DNA of 64,000 nt, from positions 1 through 64,000 of the forward strand of contig CAYOWC010000003.1 of NCBI GenBank assembly GCA_964407525.1, read 5' to 3'. Positions 15,702 through 24,949 of this stretch are shown here, piece by piece. Origin of the DNA: DUZB01 sp964407525. GTDB lineage: Bacteria > Desulfobacterota > DSM-4660 > Desulfatiglandales > Desulfatiglandaceae. The notes beneath the pieces were generated by a model. The model did not search any database. It was not told where the DNA came from and saw only the letters and a program-made list of their open reading frames with translations. The position numbers and the translations under genes are program-made. Positions within the stretch are counted from its first letter, which is position 1. Each line of letters begins with the position of its first letter.

Positions 15702-16040
15702 TCAAAGTGGTCCGCACGGACCGCGTCGTTGTTTTCTTCGGCAATGCGGCATTTCAAAGTTCCCACCCTCGATTCGAAGTTCTTTCCCCATCACCAGCGC
15801 TTCCGCTACTTTGGTTCTGGCGTGGCGCAGGATCCTTCCGAAAGTCTGTCGAGAAATTCCCATTCTCTGGGAAGAAGTCTCCTGATCAAGACCTTCAAAA
15901 TCATTTAATCGAATGGACTCCAAACCTTCAATGGGAAGAAAAACAGTCTTCACTTCAGTTTCCGAAGTCCTGTTTGGTTGAAACCGGTTTGCCGTCGGCT
16001 GACCCTGAACGAATCTCCTTTTCCGCGGTCTGGGCATCAT
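15702..16040 (-). CDS. DUF134 (UPF0251) helix-turn-helix protein, likely cluster regulator
   Basis: About 112 residues: basic start MMPRPRKRRFV, then an HTH of the sigma-70 region 4 type (LNDFEGLDQETSSQRMGISR, with QTFGRILRHARTKVAEAL as the recognition helix), then a C-terminal CRRKQRRGPCGP Cys pair. Two adjacent ATGs are possible; AGGAGGAG lies directly upstream. DUF134 proteins commonly neighbour NifX/Mrp clusters and are assumed to be DNA-binding. A perfect-spaced promoter with an overlapping palindrome lies just upstream, suggesting autoregulation. Confidence 0.85.
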   Translation of the reverse strand: MMPRPRKRRFVQGQPTANRFQPNRTSETEVKTVFLPIEGLESIRLNDFEGLDQETSSQRMGISRQTFGRILRHARTKVAEALVMGKELRIEGGNFEMPHCRRKQRRGPCGPL

Positions 16041-16050
16041 CTCCTCCTGA

Positions 16051-16100
16051 TCGTTATGATCATACGACCATAAGGTAGTGTGTGGAAGCGGCATTGTCAA
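16051..16100 (-). promoter_or_regulatory. Promoter and candidate operator of the DUF134 gene
   Basis: The minus strand carries TTGACA (16100-16095), a 17-nt spacer and TACCTT (16077-16072). The predicted start point, near 16065, lies within TCGTTATGATCATACGA (16051-16067), an inverted repeat with ATGATCAT at its centre and TCGT/ACGA flanks offset by one base. The position suits repression of the DUF134-DUF5320 transcript. The interval 16101-16410 between this promoter and the next gene shows no other feature that I can support. Confidence 0.6.
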
Positions 16101-16410
16101 GGGTAATTATGAGCATTTGACCAAAAAGGTTTCCCGTGAAGTGGAAATTTTTGGGGAATTTTTCATACGAAGGGGTGAAGATCAGATGTTTTTGCTGTAA
16201 TTTATCAATAAGTTGGGGCGGAATTTATCCGTAAGATTTTTATAAAAGGCTTACGCCTGAACTCCAAGAAGACAATGGCTTTTCAAGCGGTTTTGAGGAG
16301 TGTCCAACGTGAAAAGGTCGTTCCAGGAGGCGGGCAGGGCCAGAGTTTTCATCTCCCGTTCTGGTCAGTGTTTACTCTGAAAGGGGTGGTGTTCTTAGAA
16401 CGCTATTGGA

Positions 16411-18633
16411 TTATCGTTTCAGAAGCCTGCCTACTCTGGCCAGGAGTCTTTTCGGGACAACCGGTTTTGTAAGATAGTCATCTGCCCCCGCATCTATTAC
16501 CTCCACCTCAGATTCCACCTCATCTTTTGCTGTGAGCATGATTATGGGGATGAAACGTGTAGCCATTTGCGATTTGAGTTTTTTTATCAGGGTGACGCCG
16601 TCCATCTTAGGCATCAGGAAATCAGTTACAATAAGATCGGGCCTTTCCATGGAAGCCATTTTCAGGGCTTCCAGACCATTTTCCGCCGAAACAACCAGGA
16701 ACCCCTCAGACTCCAGCAAATGACGGAGCAGTTTGAGAATAATGGCGTTATCGTCAACCACAAGAATTTTTTTCGGACTCACGCTTCTTATGGTAGTGGA
16801 AACATCAGGGGCTTGGTCTTCTTCTTGAAAGGTCCCGTCCTGAATGGGGTCCTGGGAAATACCGGGTTCAGCAGGCTGTCCTCGTGACGGTTGTTTCGCC
16901 TCCGGTGGGGCTACCCGAAACACTTCGTCGATTGAGGTCCGGCCTTCCAGGGCCTTCATGATGCCATCGACAGCCATGGTGTTGAAACCTTCCTTTTCTG
17001 CCGTTTCTTTTAGTTCCACTCCAGGTATGTCAGGGGAAATAATGCGTCTGAGAGAAGGAGTTACCATGAAGACTTCGAAAAGGCCCAAACGCCCGGAGTA
17101 CCCAGTAAAATTACATGATTCGCAACCTGCTCCCTTCCAGAATATGGCGTTGGGATCATGTTTAATGTATGGACCGATAAGTTCCATCTGTTCGGGCAGC
17201 AAAGTCTCCGGCACCTTGCATTCCTGGCATACCCCCCGAACAAGCCTCTGCCCGACAACGGCAATGAGGGACGCGGATACCAGAAAAGGATCGATCCCCA
17301 GATCCATTAGCCTTGTAACAGCGGAAGGCGCATCGTTTGTATGGAGAGTTGAGAGGACAAGATGCCCTGTCTGTGCGGCCTGAAACGCAGTAACGGCTGT
17401 TTCACTGTCCCGGATTTCGCCAACCATGACAATATCAGGATCCTGTCTGAGAATGGATCTGAGCCCCGCCGCGAATGTAATACCGGCGGCAGGGTTTATC
17501 TGTACCTGGTTAATTCCTGCCACGTCAAACTCAACAGGATCTTCAACCGTTACGATGTTTACTTCAGGAGAGTTCAATTTATTCAGGCAGGCATAAAGGG
17601 TGGAGGATTTTCCACTCCCAGTTGGCCCGGTCACAAGAATCATCCCCTGGGGCTTACTTATGGCGCCAAGGATATTTTTCAGGTCTTCTTTGGAAAAACC
17701 GAGATCTTCAGGATTCATTTCCGCCGTGGCCGGATTCAAGATACGGATGGTCACTTTTTCTCCGTAGGAGGTGGGAAGCGTAGATACCCTGAGATCAAAT
17801 ACTTTGTCGCCGCTTTTGACTTGGGCCTTTCCATCCTGAGGTTTTCTCTTAATAGAAATATCCAGGTTTGAAATAATCTTGATTCTGGAAACGACCCCCG
17901 CATGGATTTGCTTATCGGCACGCATGATCTCCCGCATGATTCCATCTACGCGATAACGAATAATGATGGACTTATCCTGTGGTTCAATATGTATATCGCT
18001 TGCCTTGAGTTTGATGGCATCTGCCAAAACCGAATTTGTGAAGCGAACAATAGGTGGAAGTTCCGTGAGTACGAGAAGTTCATGGGCATTTTCTTCCTTC
18101 TCCTCTTTCTCCCGAATGATTTCTATGTCTTCTCCAAAATCCGGCCCTGAATCCAGATTTCTTTTGAGATCCCCCTTGGGGTAATGTCTTTGAATGGCAT
18201 CTAATATATCTCCTTCTGGAACAACAGCCACATCAATCGGCAACTGGGTGAAAAAACGCAAATCATCCATTGCGTAAAGATCTAAAGGATTTGCCATGGC
18301 AACAAGAAGGCTTTTTTCTTTTTTCTTAAGGGGAATAACCAGATGGTTTTCAGCGAGTTCGGCAGGTACCAGAGCAATGACTTCTTTCGCTATGTTTACA
18401 TTATTAAGTCGGCCGTATGGAATCTTGAGCTGCACGGCAAGGGTTTTGGCGATGACCACTTCGTCTGCAACGCCCATGTCTACGAGAACCTGCCCAAGTC
18501 TCTTTTTTTGCTGCTTTTGAAGGTCAAGGGCTTTGGTCAGAGTTTCTTCATCTATAAGGCCGGTCTTTACCAGGTATTCCCCCATTCTCATTTTTTTTGG
18601 AGGGGAAGCTGTAGGTTGTTTTGGGGTAGTCAT
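16411..18633 (-). CDS. PilB/GspE-type assembly ATPase fused to a C-terminal response-regulator receiver domain
   Basis: 740 residues. Residues 15-160 are an MshEN/GspE N-terminal domain; 190-580 the secretion ATPase with Walker A GPTGSGKS at 336-343, a LRQDPDIVMVGEIRD Walker B/Asp box and a four-Cys zinc site (CQEC and CESC). After a Pro-rich linker, residues 621-740 form a receiver domain with the acidic pair in VVDDN, phosphoacceptor Asp671 in VTDFLMPKMDG and Lys723 in YLTKPV. The family powers type IV pilus or type II secretion polymerisation. The receiver fusion implies phospho-control by an unseen histidine kinase. No other pilus or secretion gene is in the window, and 18634-18879 is empty of recognisable features. 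Confidence 0.9.
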   Translation of the reverse strand: MTTPKQPTASPPKKMRMGEYLVKTGLIDEETLTKALDLQKQQKKRLGQVLVDMGVADEVVIAKTLAVQLKIPYGRLNNVNIAKEVIALVPAELAENHLVIPLKKKEKSLLVAMANPLDLYAMDDLRFFTQLPIDVAVVPEGDILDAIQRHYPKGDLKRNLDSGPDFGEDIEIIREKEEKEENAHELLVLTELPPIVRFTNSVLADAIKLKASDIHIEPQDKSIIIRYRVDGIMREIMRADKQIHAGVVSRIKIISNLDISIKRKPQDGKAQVKSGDKVFDLRVSTLPTSYGEKVTIRILNPATAEMNPEDLGFSKEDLKNILGAISKPQGMILVTGPTGSGKSSTLYACLNKLNSPEVNIVTVEDPVEFDVAGINQVQINPAAGITFAAGLRSILRQDPDIVMVGEIRDSETAVTAFQAAQTGHLVLSTLHTNDAPSAVTRLMDLGIDPFLVSASLIAVVGQRLVRGVCQECKVPETLLPEQMELIGPYIKHDPNAIFWKGAGCESCNFTGYSGRLGLFEVFMVTPSLRRIISPDIPGVELKETAEKEGFNTMAVDGIMKALEGRTSIDEVFRVAPPEAKQPSRGQPAEPGISQDPIQDGTFQEEDQAPDVSTTIRSVSPKKILVVDDNAIILKLLRHLLESEGFLVVSAENGLEALKMASMERPDLIVTDFLMPKMDGVTLIKKLKSQMATRFIPIIMLTAKDEVESEVEVIDAGADDYLTKPVVPKRLLARVGRLLKR

Positions 18634-18879
18634 GAATGTTGCCCTTTTCTAATTAAGTGATTTCTGCTCAATAAATCATTTTCAGGCGGTTGCAAGGCTA
18701 TGCCTATACAGCAAATTCTTTCATAAGTTTAACACTTTTGATGGAAGGATGCAATTATTAGTGAAAGGCTTTCCATCGGTTGAATCCTACTTTGACAAGA
18801 TACGAACCTGCGAAAGACACAGGACTTGGAGAAAGAGGGGATGAGCCGAAGGCAACGGATTTCAAGCCGAATGAAGATA

Positions 18880-20172
18880 CTACTGCCTCTCGGATTCCCT
18901 GGCAACCGCGCGGTAACCTATATCGGTTCGGTAGTAGGCATTTTCCCATTTGATTCTGTCGACCATTTCATAGGCTCTGGTTTGGGCTTCGCTGACTGTA
19001 TCCCCAAGAGCTGTTACACACAGGACCCTCCCACCGTTTGTCGCAACACGACCATCTTTCATTGTGGTGCCGGCATGAAACACTTTCATATCGCCGCTTT
19101 CTGAATCTTGAAGTCCCGAAATCGGGTCCCCTTTTTTATATTGCAAAGGATATCCCCCTGCAGCCATGACTACACCGAGGGCAGATCTTTCATCCCATGT
19201 TATCTCTACCTGATCCAATTTTTCGTCTAAGGCGGCCTCGCATATCTTTACAAGGTCCGATTTCAGGCGAAGGATGATAGGCTGCGTTTCAGGATCCCCG
19301 AAACGACAATTATACTCTAGAACCATGGGTGTTTCATCGGCCGTTACCATGATGCCCGCGTATAGGAATCCTGTGTAGGGATTGCCTTCAGAGGCCATCC
19401 CTTCTACCGTTGGAATGATCACTTCCTGCATGACGCGGTCACTGAGTTCCGGAGTAATGACCGGAGCAGGTGAGTAGGCACCCATGCCCCCTGTATTGGG
19501 GCCCTCATCTCCATTATCCCTGGCCTTATGATCTTGAGACGTGGCAAGAGGAAGAATGTTTTTGCCGTCGACTATTACGATGAAACTGGCTTCTTCTCCT
19601 TTAAGGCATTTTTCAATAATTACCCGTTTGCCCGCATCTCCAAAGGCTTTTCCGGACAACATTTCTTTTACGGCCACCATCGCTTCAGATTCAGACTGGG
19701 CGATGATAACTCCTTTCCCGGCAGCGAGGCCATCCGCCTTGATAACCACGGGAAGCCCCATTTTCCGGATGAATTCCTTTGCTCCATGTAGTTCCGTGAA
19801 AGTTCTGTATTCAGCGGTGGGGATTTGGTGACGGGCGAGAAAGTCTTTGCAGAAAACTTTAGAACCTTCAAGTTGCGCTGCTCCCTTTGTAGGGCCGAAA
19901 CATCTGAGACCGGCGTTAACAAACGCATCGGTAATTCCATTCACCAGTGGAACTTCCGGCCCTATGATGGTCATGTGCACATCTTTTTCCCTCGCAAAAT
20001 TTACAAGAGCGTCGATTTCATCCGAGCCAATCTCAATATTTTCCAGCTTTGAATCGATGGCGGTTCCCGCGTTTCCCGGTGCTACAAAAACCTTTTCGAT
20101 ATCTTTTGCCTGGGCTATTTTCCATGCGATAGCGTGCTCGCGCCCGCCGCTGCCAACGACAAGTATTTTCAT
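18880..20172 (-). CDS. purD: Phosphoribosylamine-glycine ligase (GAR synthetase)
   Basis: 430 residues, the normal length. N-terminal VVGSGGREHAIAWK, ATP-grasp segments VIKADGLAAGKGVIIAQ and NTGGMGAYSPAPVITPEL, and the metal/substrate block LEYNCRFGDPETQPI identify PurD. It joins glycine to 5-phosphoribosylamine in purine synthesis in the cytoplasm. It appears monocistronic here; 350 nt separate its start from the divergent DUF1566 gene. No purH or purE neighbour is visible. Confidence 0.95.
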   Translation of the reverse strand: MKILVVGSGGREHAIAWKIAQAKDIEKVFVAPGNAGTAIDSKLENIEIGSDEIDALVNFAREKDVHMTIIGPEVPLVNGITDAFVNAGLRCFGPTKGAAQLEGSKVFCKDFLARHQIPTAEYRTFTELHGAKEFIRKMGLPVVIKADGLAAGKGVIIAQSESEAMVAVKEMLSGKAFGDAGKRVIIEKCLKGEEASFIVIVDGKNILPLATSQDHKARDNGDEGPNTGGMGAYSPAPVITPELSDRVMQEVIIPTVEGMASEGNPYTGFLYAGIMVTADETPMVLEYNCRFGDPETQPIILRLKSDLVKICEAALDEKLDQVEITWDERSALGVVMAAGGYPLQYKKGDPISGLQDSESGDMKVFHAGTTMKDGRVATNGGRVLCVTALGDTVSEAQTRAYEMVDRIKWENAYYRTDIGYRAVARESERQ

Positions 20173-20448
20173 GTTTTTATCTTCCTTATCTTATAATTTA
20201 AAATAGAGGTACGCGAGGGGTACGCCAAAAAGTAAAATTGTCCTCAAAACCATGCAATAATTATGAAGCGTCTCCCTGGAATCTAAATAAGCCTGAGCTG
20301 TAAGTCAAGGGAAATGAAAGTGCATTCATCCACCCTTCATTTAACCGGACGATGCTTCTTATCGGTCTTCTATATCGTTCTTCACGATCATCGACCATGA
20401 GAATGTCCCTGTGCATCCTAATTTATCGCTAAAGCATCAAAATACCTC

Positions 20449-20477
20449 TTGCTACAAAAAAATAAATAGGTTTAAAT
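20449..20477 (+). promoter_or_regulatory. Possible promoter of the DUF1566 gene
   Basis: TTGCTA, a 17-nt spacer and TTAAAT lie 46 nt before the start codon. It is a moderate match to a housekeeping promoter in an AT-rich region, so the call is weak. The remainder of the 20173-20522 gap shows no gene or repeat that I can recognise. Confidence 0.3.
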
Positions 20478-20522
20478 GTCTCTAAACGATAATTTATCAC
20501 TTACATTATGGGGAGGTAGATC

Positions 20523-21092
20523 ATGAAAAGAACAATCGCAATTTTAGCACCTTTGTTTCTTCTGGCACTCGCAGGCTTCGCCTCTGCTGAATTTTTTGAC
20601 AATGGGGATGGGACTATAATCGATAATAATACCGGTATGGTATGGCAAAAAGCATTTGTTAAAGGTGACCACGATGCCTCCAATAGATATTGTGAGCAAT
20701 CAGATACTGGGGGATATTATGATTGGAGAATCCCTACCCTGGCTGAATTACAGGTTATTATAGACCCGACCAGAAATGATCCATCTATTTACCCTGAATT
20801 TTCCTGTGCAAGTGAAAAATTTTGGAGTTGTACACTTAGCTCGAATGGCAATTCGTTCTGGGTAATAAATTTTGCTAACGGTGAGAACTCTAAAGGCTCA
20901 GGTAAATATGTACGATGTATAAGAAATGGCAAATTTGTAAGCGATTGTGCCACTCTTGAAAGCAACCTGGATATCAGTATCCCATGTCTTGATTACAATG
21001 GTGCTCAATTTATTTTGAAACTAAAGTATTACACAGACTCCTCACTTCCAGAAGGGTTCTATTGGGAATTAGACTCTATTCAAGAAAAATAA
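20523..21092 (+). CDS. Secreted DUF1566-type protein
   Basis: 189 residues with a clear Sec signal peptide (MKRTIAILAPLFLLALAGFA, cleavage probably after ASA). The mature part has the DUF1566 pattern: FDNGDGTIIDNNTGMVWQKA, then YYDWRIPTLAELQVIID and a C-terminal KYVRCIRNG. These domains are found in exported or surface proteins of deltaproteobacteria; their biochemical role is not established. GGGGAGGT precedes the ATG. The gene is visibly richer in A+T than its neighbours and stands alone between purD and the branched-chain operon, so recent acquisition is possible. Confidence 0.75.
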   Translation: MKRTIAILAPLFLLALAGFASAEFFDNGDGTIIDNNTGMVWQKAFVKGDHDASNRYCEQSDTGGYYDWRIPTLAELQVIIDPTRNDPSIYPEFSCASEKFWSCTLSSNGNSFWVINFANGENSKGSGKYVRCIRNGKFVSDCATLESNLDISIPCLDYNGAQFILKLKYYTDSSLPEGFYWELDSIQEK

Positions 21093-21276
21093 GCCACCAA
21101 GTAAAAAATATCCGCTCGGTTGTCAATGGTTTTGGCAGGTTGTGGGGGATGCGATACCTCTTGTTGTTGACTACTTGAAGAGTCATGGGTAACAATATTT
21201 ATTAAGATTTATTGGAACACAAATCCTAGCGGATGGAAGCAGTTTGCTTTTTTGGGGAATAAATCGAAAAAAGTGC

Positions 21277-21305
21277 TTGACACAAGAAATTGATTGAATT
21301 ATTAT
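21277..21305 (+). promoter_or_regulatory. Promoter of the branched-chain amino acid operon leader
   Basis: TTGACA at 21277-21282, an exact 17-nt spacer and TATTAT at 21300-21305 give a near-consensus housekeeping promoter. Predicted transcription starts near 21312, about 18 nt before the leader ORF. Confidence 0.8.
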
Positions 21306-21329
21306 TATTCTTTTGGAACGAAACTATTA

Positions 21330-21467
21330 ATGAGTGATTTGAGCGTTTTCATGAGTCCTATTGTAAATAGCATTATCGTCATTATCTGCGCAACGGGGGT
21401 CCTTGTATCCTTGTTGCTTAGCCTTTTGGTGGTCAAACCAAAATTCCCGGACCTGATAATGAGATAG
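21330..21467 (+). CDS. Leu/Val/Ile-rich leader peptide controlling the cimA-ilvC operon
   Basis: A 45-codon ORF (MSDLSVFMSPIV start, KFPDLIMR end) contains 21 Leu, Val or Ile residues. Among them are the tract IIVII (codons 15-19) and VLVSLLLSLLVV (codons 24-35), followed by a more polar tail. It lies between a near-consensus promoter and a strong terminator hairpin upstream of Ile/Val/Leu biosynthesis genes, the arrangement of ilvL/leuL attenuation leaders. Stop codon TAG at 21465 places a terminating ribosome over the antiterminator strand. The ribosome site is poor (GGAA). A small membrane protein is the alternative, since the peptide could span a membrane once. Confidence 0.75.
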   Translation: MSDLSVFMSPIVNSIIVIICATGVLVSLLLSLLVVKPKFPDLIMR

Positions 21468-21526
21468 TGAAACCAAGTAAGATTACAAAAACCGTTATCA
21501 GGCCCTCCTGATAACGGTTTTTTTTT
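21452..21526 (+). promoter_or_regulatory. Attenuator: antiterminator strand plus intrinsic terminator
   Basis: The terminator is a perfect 15-bp stem: 21488-21502 pairs with 21507-21521 around loop CCCT, followed by T to 21526. Its 5' arm contains TTATCAGG (21495-21502). CCTGATAA (21452-21459), the last sense codons of the leader ORF, is exactly complementary to it and can form a competing antiterminator. A ribosome stalled at the Leu/Val codons (about 21411-21434) would leave this strand free; one reaching the stop codon would mask it. The terminator ends 29 nt before cimA. Confidence 0.8.
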
Positions 21527-21554
21527 GCCTTAATGATAGAGATGGAGAATACCG

Positions 21555-23123
21555 ATGAATAAGAACGTTACTCTGTACGATACGACCCTTCGCGATGGGA
21601 CCCAGGGGGAACAAGTGAATTTGTCTGCAGAGGACAAATTGAAAATTGCAAAAAAGCTCGATTCTTTCGGTATTCATTACATAGAAGGCGGGTGGCCCGG
21701 GTCCAACCCGAAGGACGCACGATTTTTTGAGATGGCGCGAAAAATTCCCTTCCAGACAGCAAGGCTTACGGCTTTTGGCAGCACACGAAGGGCGAATGTC
21801 TCGTCTGAAAAGGATGAAAACCTCAAAGCCCTCCTCATGACCGAAGTGGAAGTGGTTACCGTGTTCGGGAAGAGTTGGGATATTCATGCCTCACACATCC
21901 TTCGAGTTTCGTTGGATGAAAATCTGGAGATGATTGAAGATACCGTTTCGTATATGAAACGAATGGGCCGTGAAGTAATCTATGATGCGGAGCATTTTTT
22001 TGATGGATACAGAAAAAATGAGGAATACGCTCTCCAATCGCTCAAGGCTGCGGAAGAAGGGGGGGCTGATGTTCTGGTGCTGTGTGATACCAATGGCGGA
22101 ACCATGCCGGATGATATCCGAAAAATCATAACAGATGTCCGATCAAAAGTGAGTCTTCCCCTTGGAATTCACGTTCATAATGATTGTGGGCTCGCTGTCG
22201 CTAATTCTCTTGTGGCAGTTCAGTGCGGCGTCAGTATGGTTCAGGGGACCATTAATGGGTATGGAGAACGGTGCGGAAATGTAGATCTCACATCCGTGAT
22301 CGGCAATCTTCAGTTAAAGATGGGATATTCGTGTATTGCGAAAGAAAAGATGAATCAGCTCACTGACTTGTCACGTTTTGTAAGCGATGTGGCCAATGTT
22401 CCTCCGTTGAACCATCGACCTTTTGTGGGGAAAAGCGCATTTGCCCACAAAGGAGGCGTTCATGTGAGTGCGGTCATGAAACTGCCGGAAGCCTACGAAC
22501 ATATCCCTCCCGGTCGTACCGGGAATCGACGCCGTATCCTGGTTTCGGATCTTTCAGGAAAAAGCAATATCGATTTTAAGGCTGGCGAAATGGGCATCAG
22601 CCTCGGTGGCAATGGTTATGACAGTGGGAAAATTGTTCAGGAAGTCAAGAAACTGGAGGATCAGGGGTATGAGTTCGATGCGGCTGAGGGTTCCCTGGAA
22701 CTCTTAATCAAAAAAGTGACAGGGCAGTTTCTCGAACCTTTTTCTCTCGAATCTTTCAGGGTGACCACGGAAAAGGATCTTTCCAATGAAAGCCTTTCTC
22801 AGGCCACTATCAAGATCCGTGTCGGAAATGATTATGAGATTACTGCTGCGGAAGGGGATGGTCCTGTGAGCGCCTTGGATAATGCCTTAAGAAAGGCTCT
22901 CATCAAGTTCTATCCTCGAATTGAAGAAATGGGTCTGGTGGACTTTAAAGTGCGCGTGATTGATGGAAACAAAGGTTCTTCTTCACGGGTGAGGGTTCAA
23001 ATTGAATCGAGAGATAGTCGTGAGATCTGGTCGACTATCGGGGTATCGGAAAACATTATCGAGGCCAGTTGGCAGGCACTGGTAGACAGTGTGCAGTATA
23101 AATTGTTAAAGGATATTGGATGA
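21555..23123 (+). CDS. cimA: (R)-citramalate synthase, long form with regulatory domain
   Basis: 522 residues. The HMGL-like barrel starts [20 protein letters not shown], with [19 protein letters not shown] and [12 protein letters not shown]. About residues 390-520 are the LeuA-type allosteric domain. The [13 protein letters not shown] motif distinguishes CimA-type synthases from isopropylmalate synthases. It condenses pyruvate with acetyl-CoA to citramalate, opening the threonine-independent route to isoleucine. GGAG lies 7 nt before the ATG. It is the first structural gene after the attenuator. Confidence 0.9.
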   Translation: MNKNVTLYDTTLRDGTQGEQVNLSAEDKLKIAKKLDSFGIHYIEGGWPGSNPKDARFFEMARKIPFQTARLTAFGSTRRANVSSEKDENLKALLMTEVEVVTVFGKSWDIHASHILRVSLDENLEMIEDTVSYMKRMGREVIYDAEHFFDGYRKNEEYALQSLKAAEEGGADVLVLCDTNGGTMPDDIRKIITDVRSKVSLPLGIHVHNDCGLAVANSLVAVQCGVSMVQGTINGYGERCGNVDLTSVIGNLQLKMGYSCIAKEKMNQLTDLSRFVSDVANVPPLNHRPFVGKSAFAHKGGVHVSAVMKLPEAYEHIPPGRTGNRRRILVSDLSGKSNIDFKAGEMGISLGGNGYDSGKIVQEVKKLEDQGYEFDAAEGSLELLIKKVTGQFLEPFSLESFRVTTEKDLSNESLSQATIKIRVGNDYEITAAEGDGPVSALDNALRKALIKFYPRIEEMGLVDFKVRVIDGNKGSSSRVRVQIESRDSREIWSTIGVSENIIEASWQALVDSVQYKLLKDIG

Positions 23124-23171
23124 AAACAAGCATGGAAATAAATGAACCACTGATTCAAAGGGAGAGCAGCG

Positions 23172-23203
23172 CCGCAGATGCCGGGTTTAACGGAAATCTG
23201 CGG
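23172..23203. repeat. Inverted repeat between cimA and leuA
   Basis: CCGCAGAT (23172-23179) pairs with ATCTGCGG (23196-23203), with one more flanking pair. It has no T tract, so it is not an obvious terminator. It could stabilise or process the operon mRNA or be a decayed intergenic element. Confidence 0.5.
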
Positions 23204-23291
23204 TGTATCCTTATGACTGCAGTTTGAAAAAGTGACTACAGCGAAAGACTTTTGAACTGAATAGACACCAAATTCATAAGGAGATACTTTA

Positions 23292-24848
23292 ATGGAAGAC
23301 CGAATTATTATTTTTGATACGACTCTCAGGGATGGCGAGCAGTCTCCCGGAGCCAGCATGAACAGCGCGGAAAAGATGCGTCTTGCCGTACAGTTGGAGA
23401 AACTGGGGGTGGATGTGATGGAAGCCGGATTTCCGGCATCCTCGCCCGGCGATTTTGAATCAGTCCAGATGATTGCTGAAAAAATTCGGAATGTGGAGGT
23501 TACAGCCCTTGCCAGGACTGCGAAGGGAGATATCGACAAGGCATGGGGCGCAGTGCAAAACGCGGCAAAACCAAGGATTCACACGTTTATTGCCACATCG
23601 GACATTCATATGAAGTATAAATTGAAAATGTCCCGTGATCAGGTTGTCAGGGAGGCCGTGGAGGCGGTAAAATATGCGAGGACATTTACGGACAACATCG
23701 AATTCTCAACAGAGGACGGGACTCGAAGCGACCGGGATTTTCTGTGCAGAATATTTGAGGCGGCCATTGAGGCGGGGGCTTCTACCATAAATTTACCCGA
23801 TACAGTGGGATACACTGTCCCTGAAGAGTTTTTCGAACTGGTTTCTTATGTGAGGGCCCACACACCCAATATCCACAAAGCGGTTATGAGCATCCACTGC
23901 CATAACGATCTGGGACTGGCTACCGCGAATACTCTTGCGGGAATCAGGGCAGGGGCGAGGCAGGCGGAAGTTACGGTAAACGGCATTGGTGAGAGGGCAG
24001 GCAATACTTCTCTTGAAGAGATCGTTATGGCCCTTTACACCAGGATGAATGTGATGCATCTCAGTTCGTCCGTCAATGCCAAGGAGATCTATCCGGCCAG
24101 CAGGCTTGTGTCTATGATTACCGGTATTGTCGTCCAGCCGAATAAGGCCATTGTTGGTGCCAATGCCTTTGCCCATGAGGCCGGTATTCACCAGGACGGT
24201 GTATTAAAAAACCCCATGACGTACGAAATCATGAATCCCGAAACAGTCGGCCTTTCCAGCAATAAACTGGTGATCGGGAAACATTCCGGGAGACACGCTT
24301 TCAAGGAAAAACTGGCTGATCTGGGTTATGATCTGTCAAAAGATGAAATGAACATGCTTTTTGGGAAATTTAAGGATTTGGCGGATAAGAGAAAAGAGAT
24401 TCTTGATGAGGATATTGAGGTTCTGGTAGCCGAGGAAATATTAAGGGTATCTGATATTTTTAAACTCGAATATCTGAATGTGGTAAGCGGCACTGTTGCA
24501 GTCCCCACGGCCACAGTGAAACTGATGATCAGGGATGAAGAAGCCCAGGGAGCTGGATTTGGTGTGGGTCCCATTGACGCGGCCTTCAATACCATTGCCA
24601 AGATGACCGGCAGTGAATCGAAACTGGTCCGTTTTTCCGTCAATGCCATCAGCGGTGGTATGGACGCACAGGGGGAAGTGACCGTTCGTTTGAAGGAGAA
24701 TGGATTCGTGGCCCTGGGAAAAGGGGCCGATTCCGATATTATCACGGCCAGTGCCAAGGCCTTTGTAAACGGTCTGAACAGGCTTGAATATATGAAAAAT
24801 AACCCCACGCTTTCTCCTTACCAGAGAAGCCCGGCGACAGAGAGTTGA
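23292..24848 (+). CDS. leuA: 2-isopropylmalate synthase
   Basis: 518 residues: catalytic start [18 protein letters not shown], metal/substrate motif [37 protein letters not shown], and [14 protein letters not shown] at the linker. A C-terminal allosteric domain (about 390-510) ends in [12 protein letters not shown]. This is the leucine-sensitive first enzyme of leucine synthesis, condensing 2-ketoisovalerate with acetyl-CoA. AAGGAG precedes the ATG by about 9 nt. It follows cimA by 168 nt containing the inverted repeat. Confidence 0.95.
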   Translation: MEDRIIIFDTTLRDGEQSPGASMNSAEKMRLAVQLEKLGVDVMEAGFPASSPGDFESVQMIAEKIRNVEVTALARTAKGDIDKAWGAVQNAAKPRIHTFIATSDIHMKYKLKMSRDQVVREAVEAVKYARTFTDNIEFSTEDGTRSDRDFLCRIFEAAIEAGASTINLPDTVGYTVPEEFFELVSYVRAHTPNIHKAVMSIHCHNDLGLATANTLAGIRAGARQAEVTVNGIGERAGNTSLEEIVMALYTRMNVMHLSSSVNAKEIYPASRLVSMITGIVVQPNKAIVGANAFAHEAGIHQDGVLKNPMTYEIMNPETVGLSSNKLVIGKHSGRHAFKEKLADLGYDLSKDEMNMLFGKFKDLADKRKEILDEDIEVLVAEEILRVSDIFKLEYLNVVSGTVAVPTATVKLMIRDEEAQGAGFGVGPIDAAFNTIAKMTGSESKLVRFSVNAISGGMDAQGEVTVRLKENGFVALGKGADSDIITASAKAFVNGLNRLEYMKNNPTLSPYQRSPATES

Positions 24849-24861
24849 AAATTCATGGTCT

Positions 24862-24886
24862 CGCGCAGAGACGCAGAGGCGCAGAG
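24862..24886. repeat. Short tandem GCAGAG-type intergenic repeat
   Basis: Three near-identical units, CGCAGAG, ACGCAGAG and GCGCAGAG, lie between leuA and leuC. Related words occur near 43285-43310 and 52860-52890 (CGCAGAT type). They look like interspersed non-coding repeats rather than genes. Confidence 0.6.
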
Positions 24887-24949
24887 AATTGAATGACTTT
24901 TTTTGGTCTTGACGTTGGACAAACGGAGTTCTTACGAGGACATTAACTT

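Noticed and set aside
8364..16040. Nitrogen fixation locus
   Set aside because: nifH, nifD, nifK, nifE, nifN and nifB are all absent; only NifX/NifU-like domains are present.
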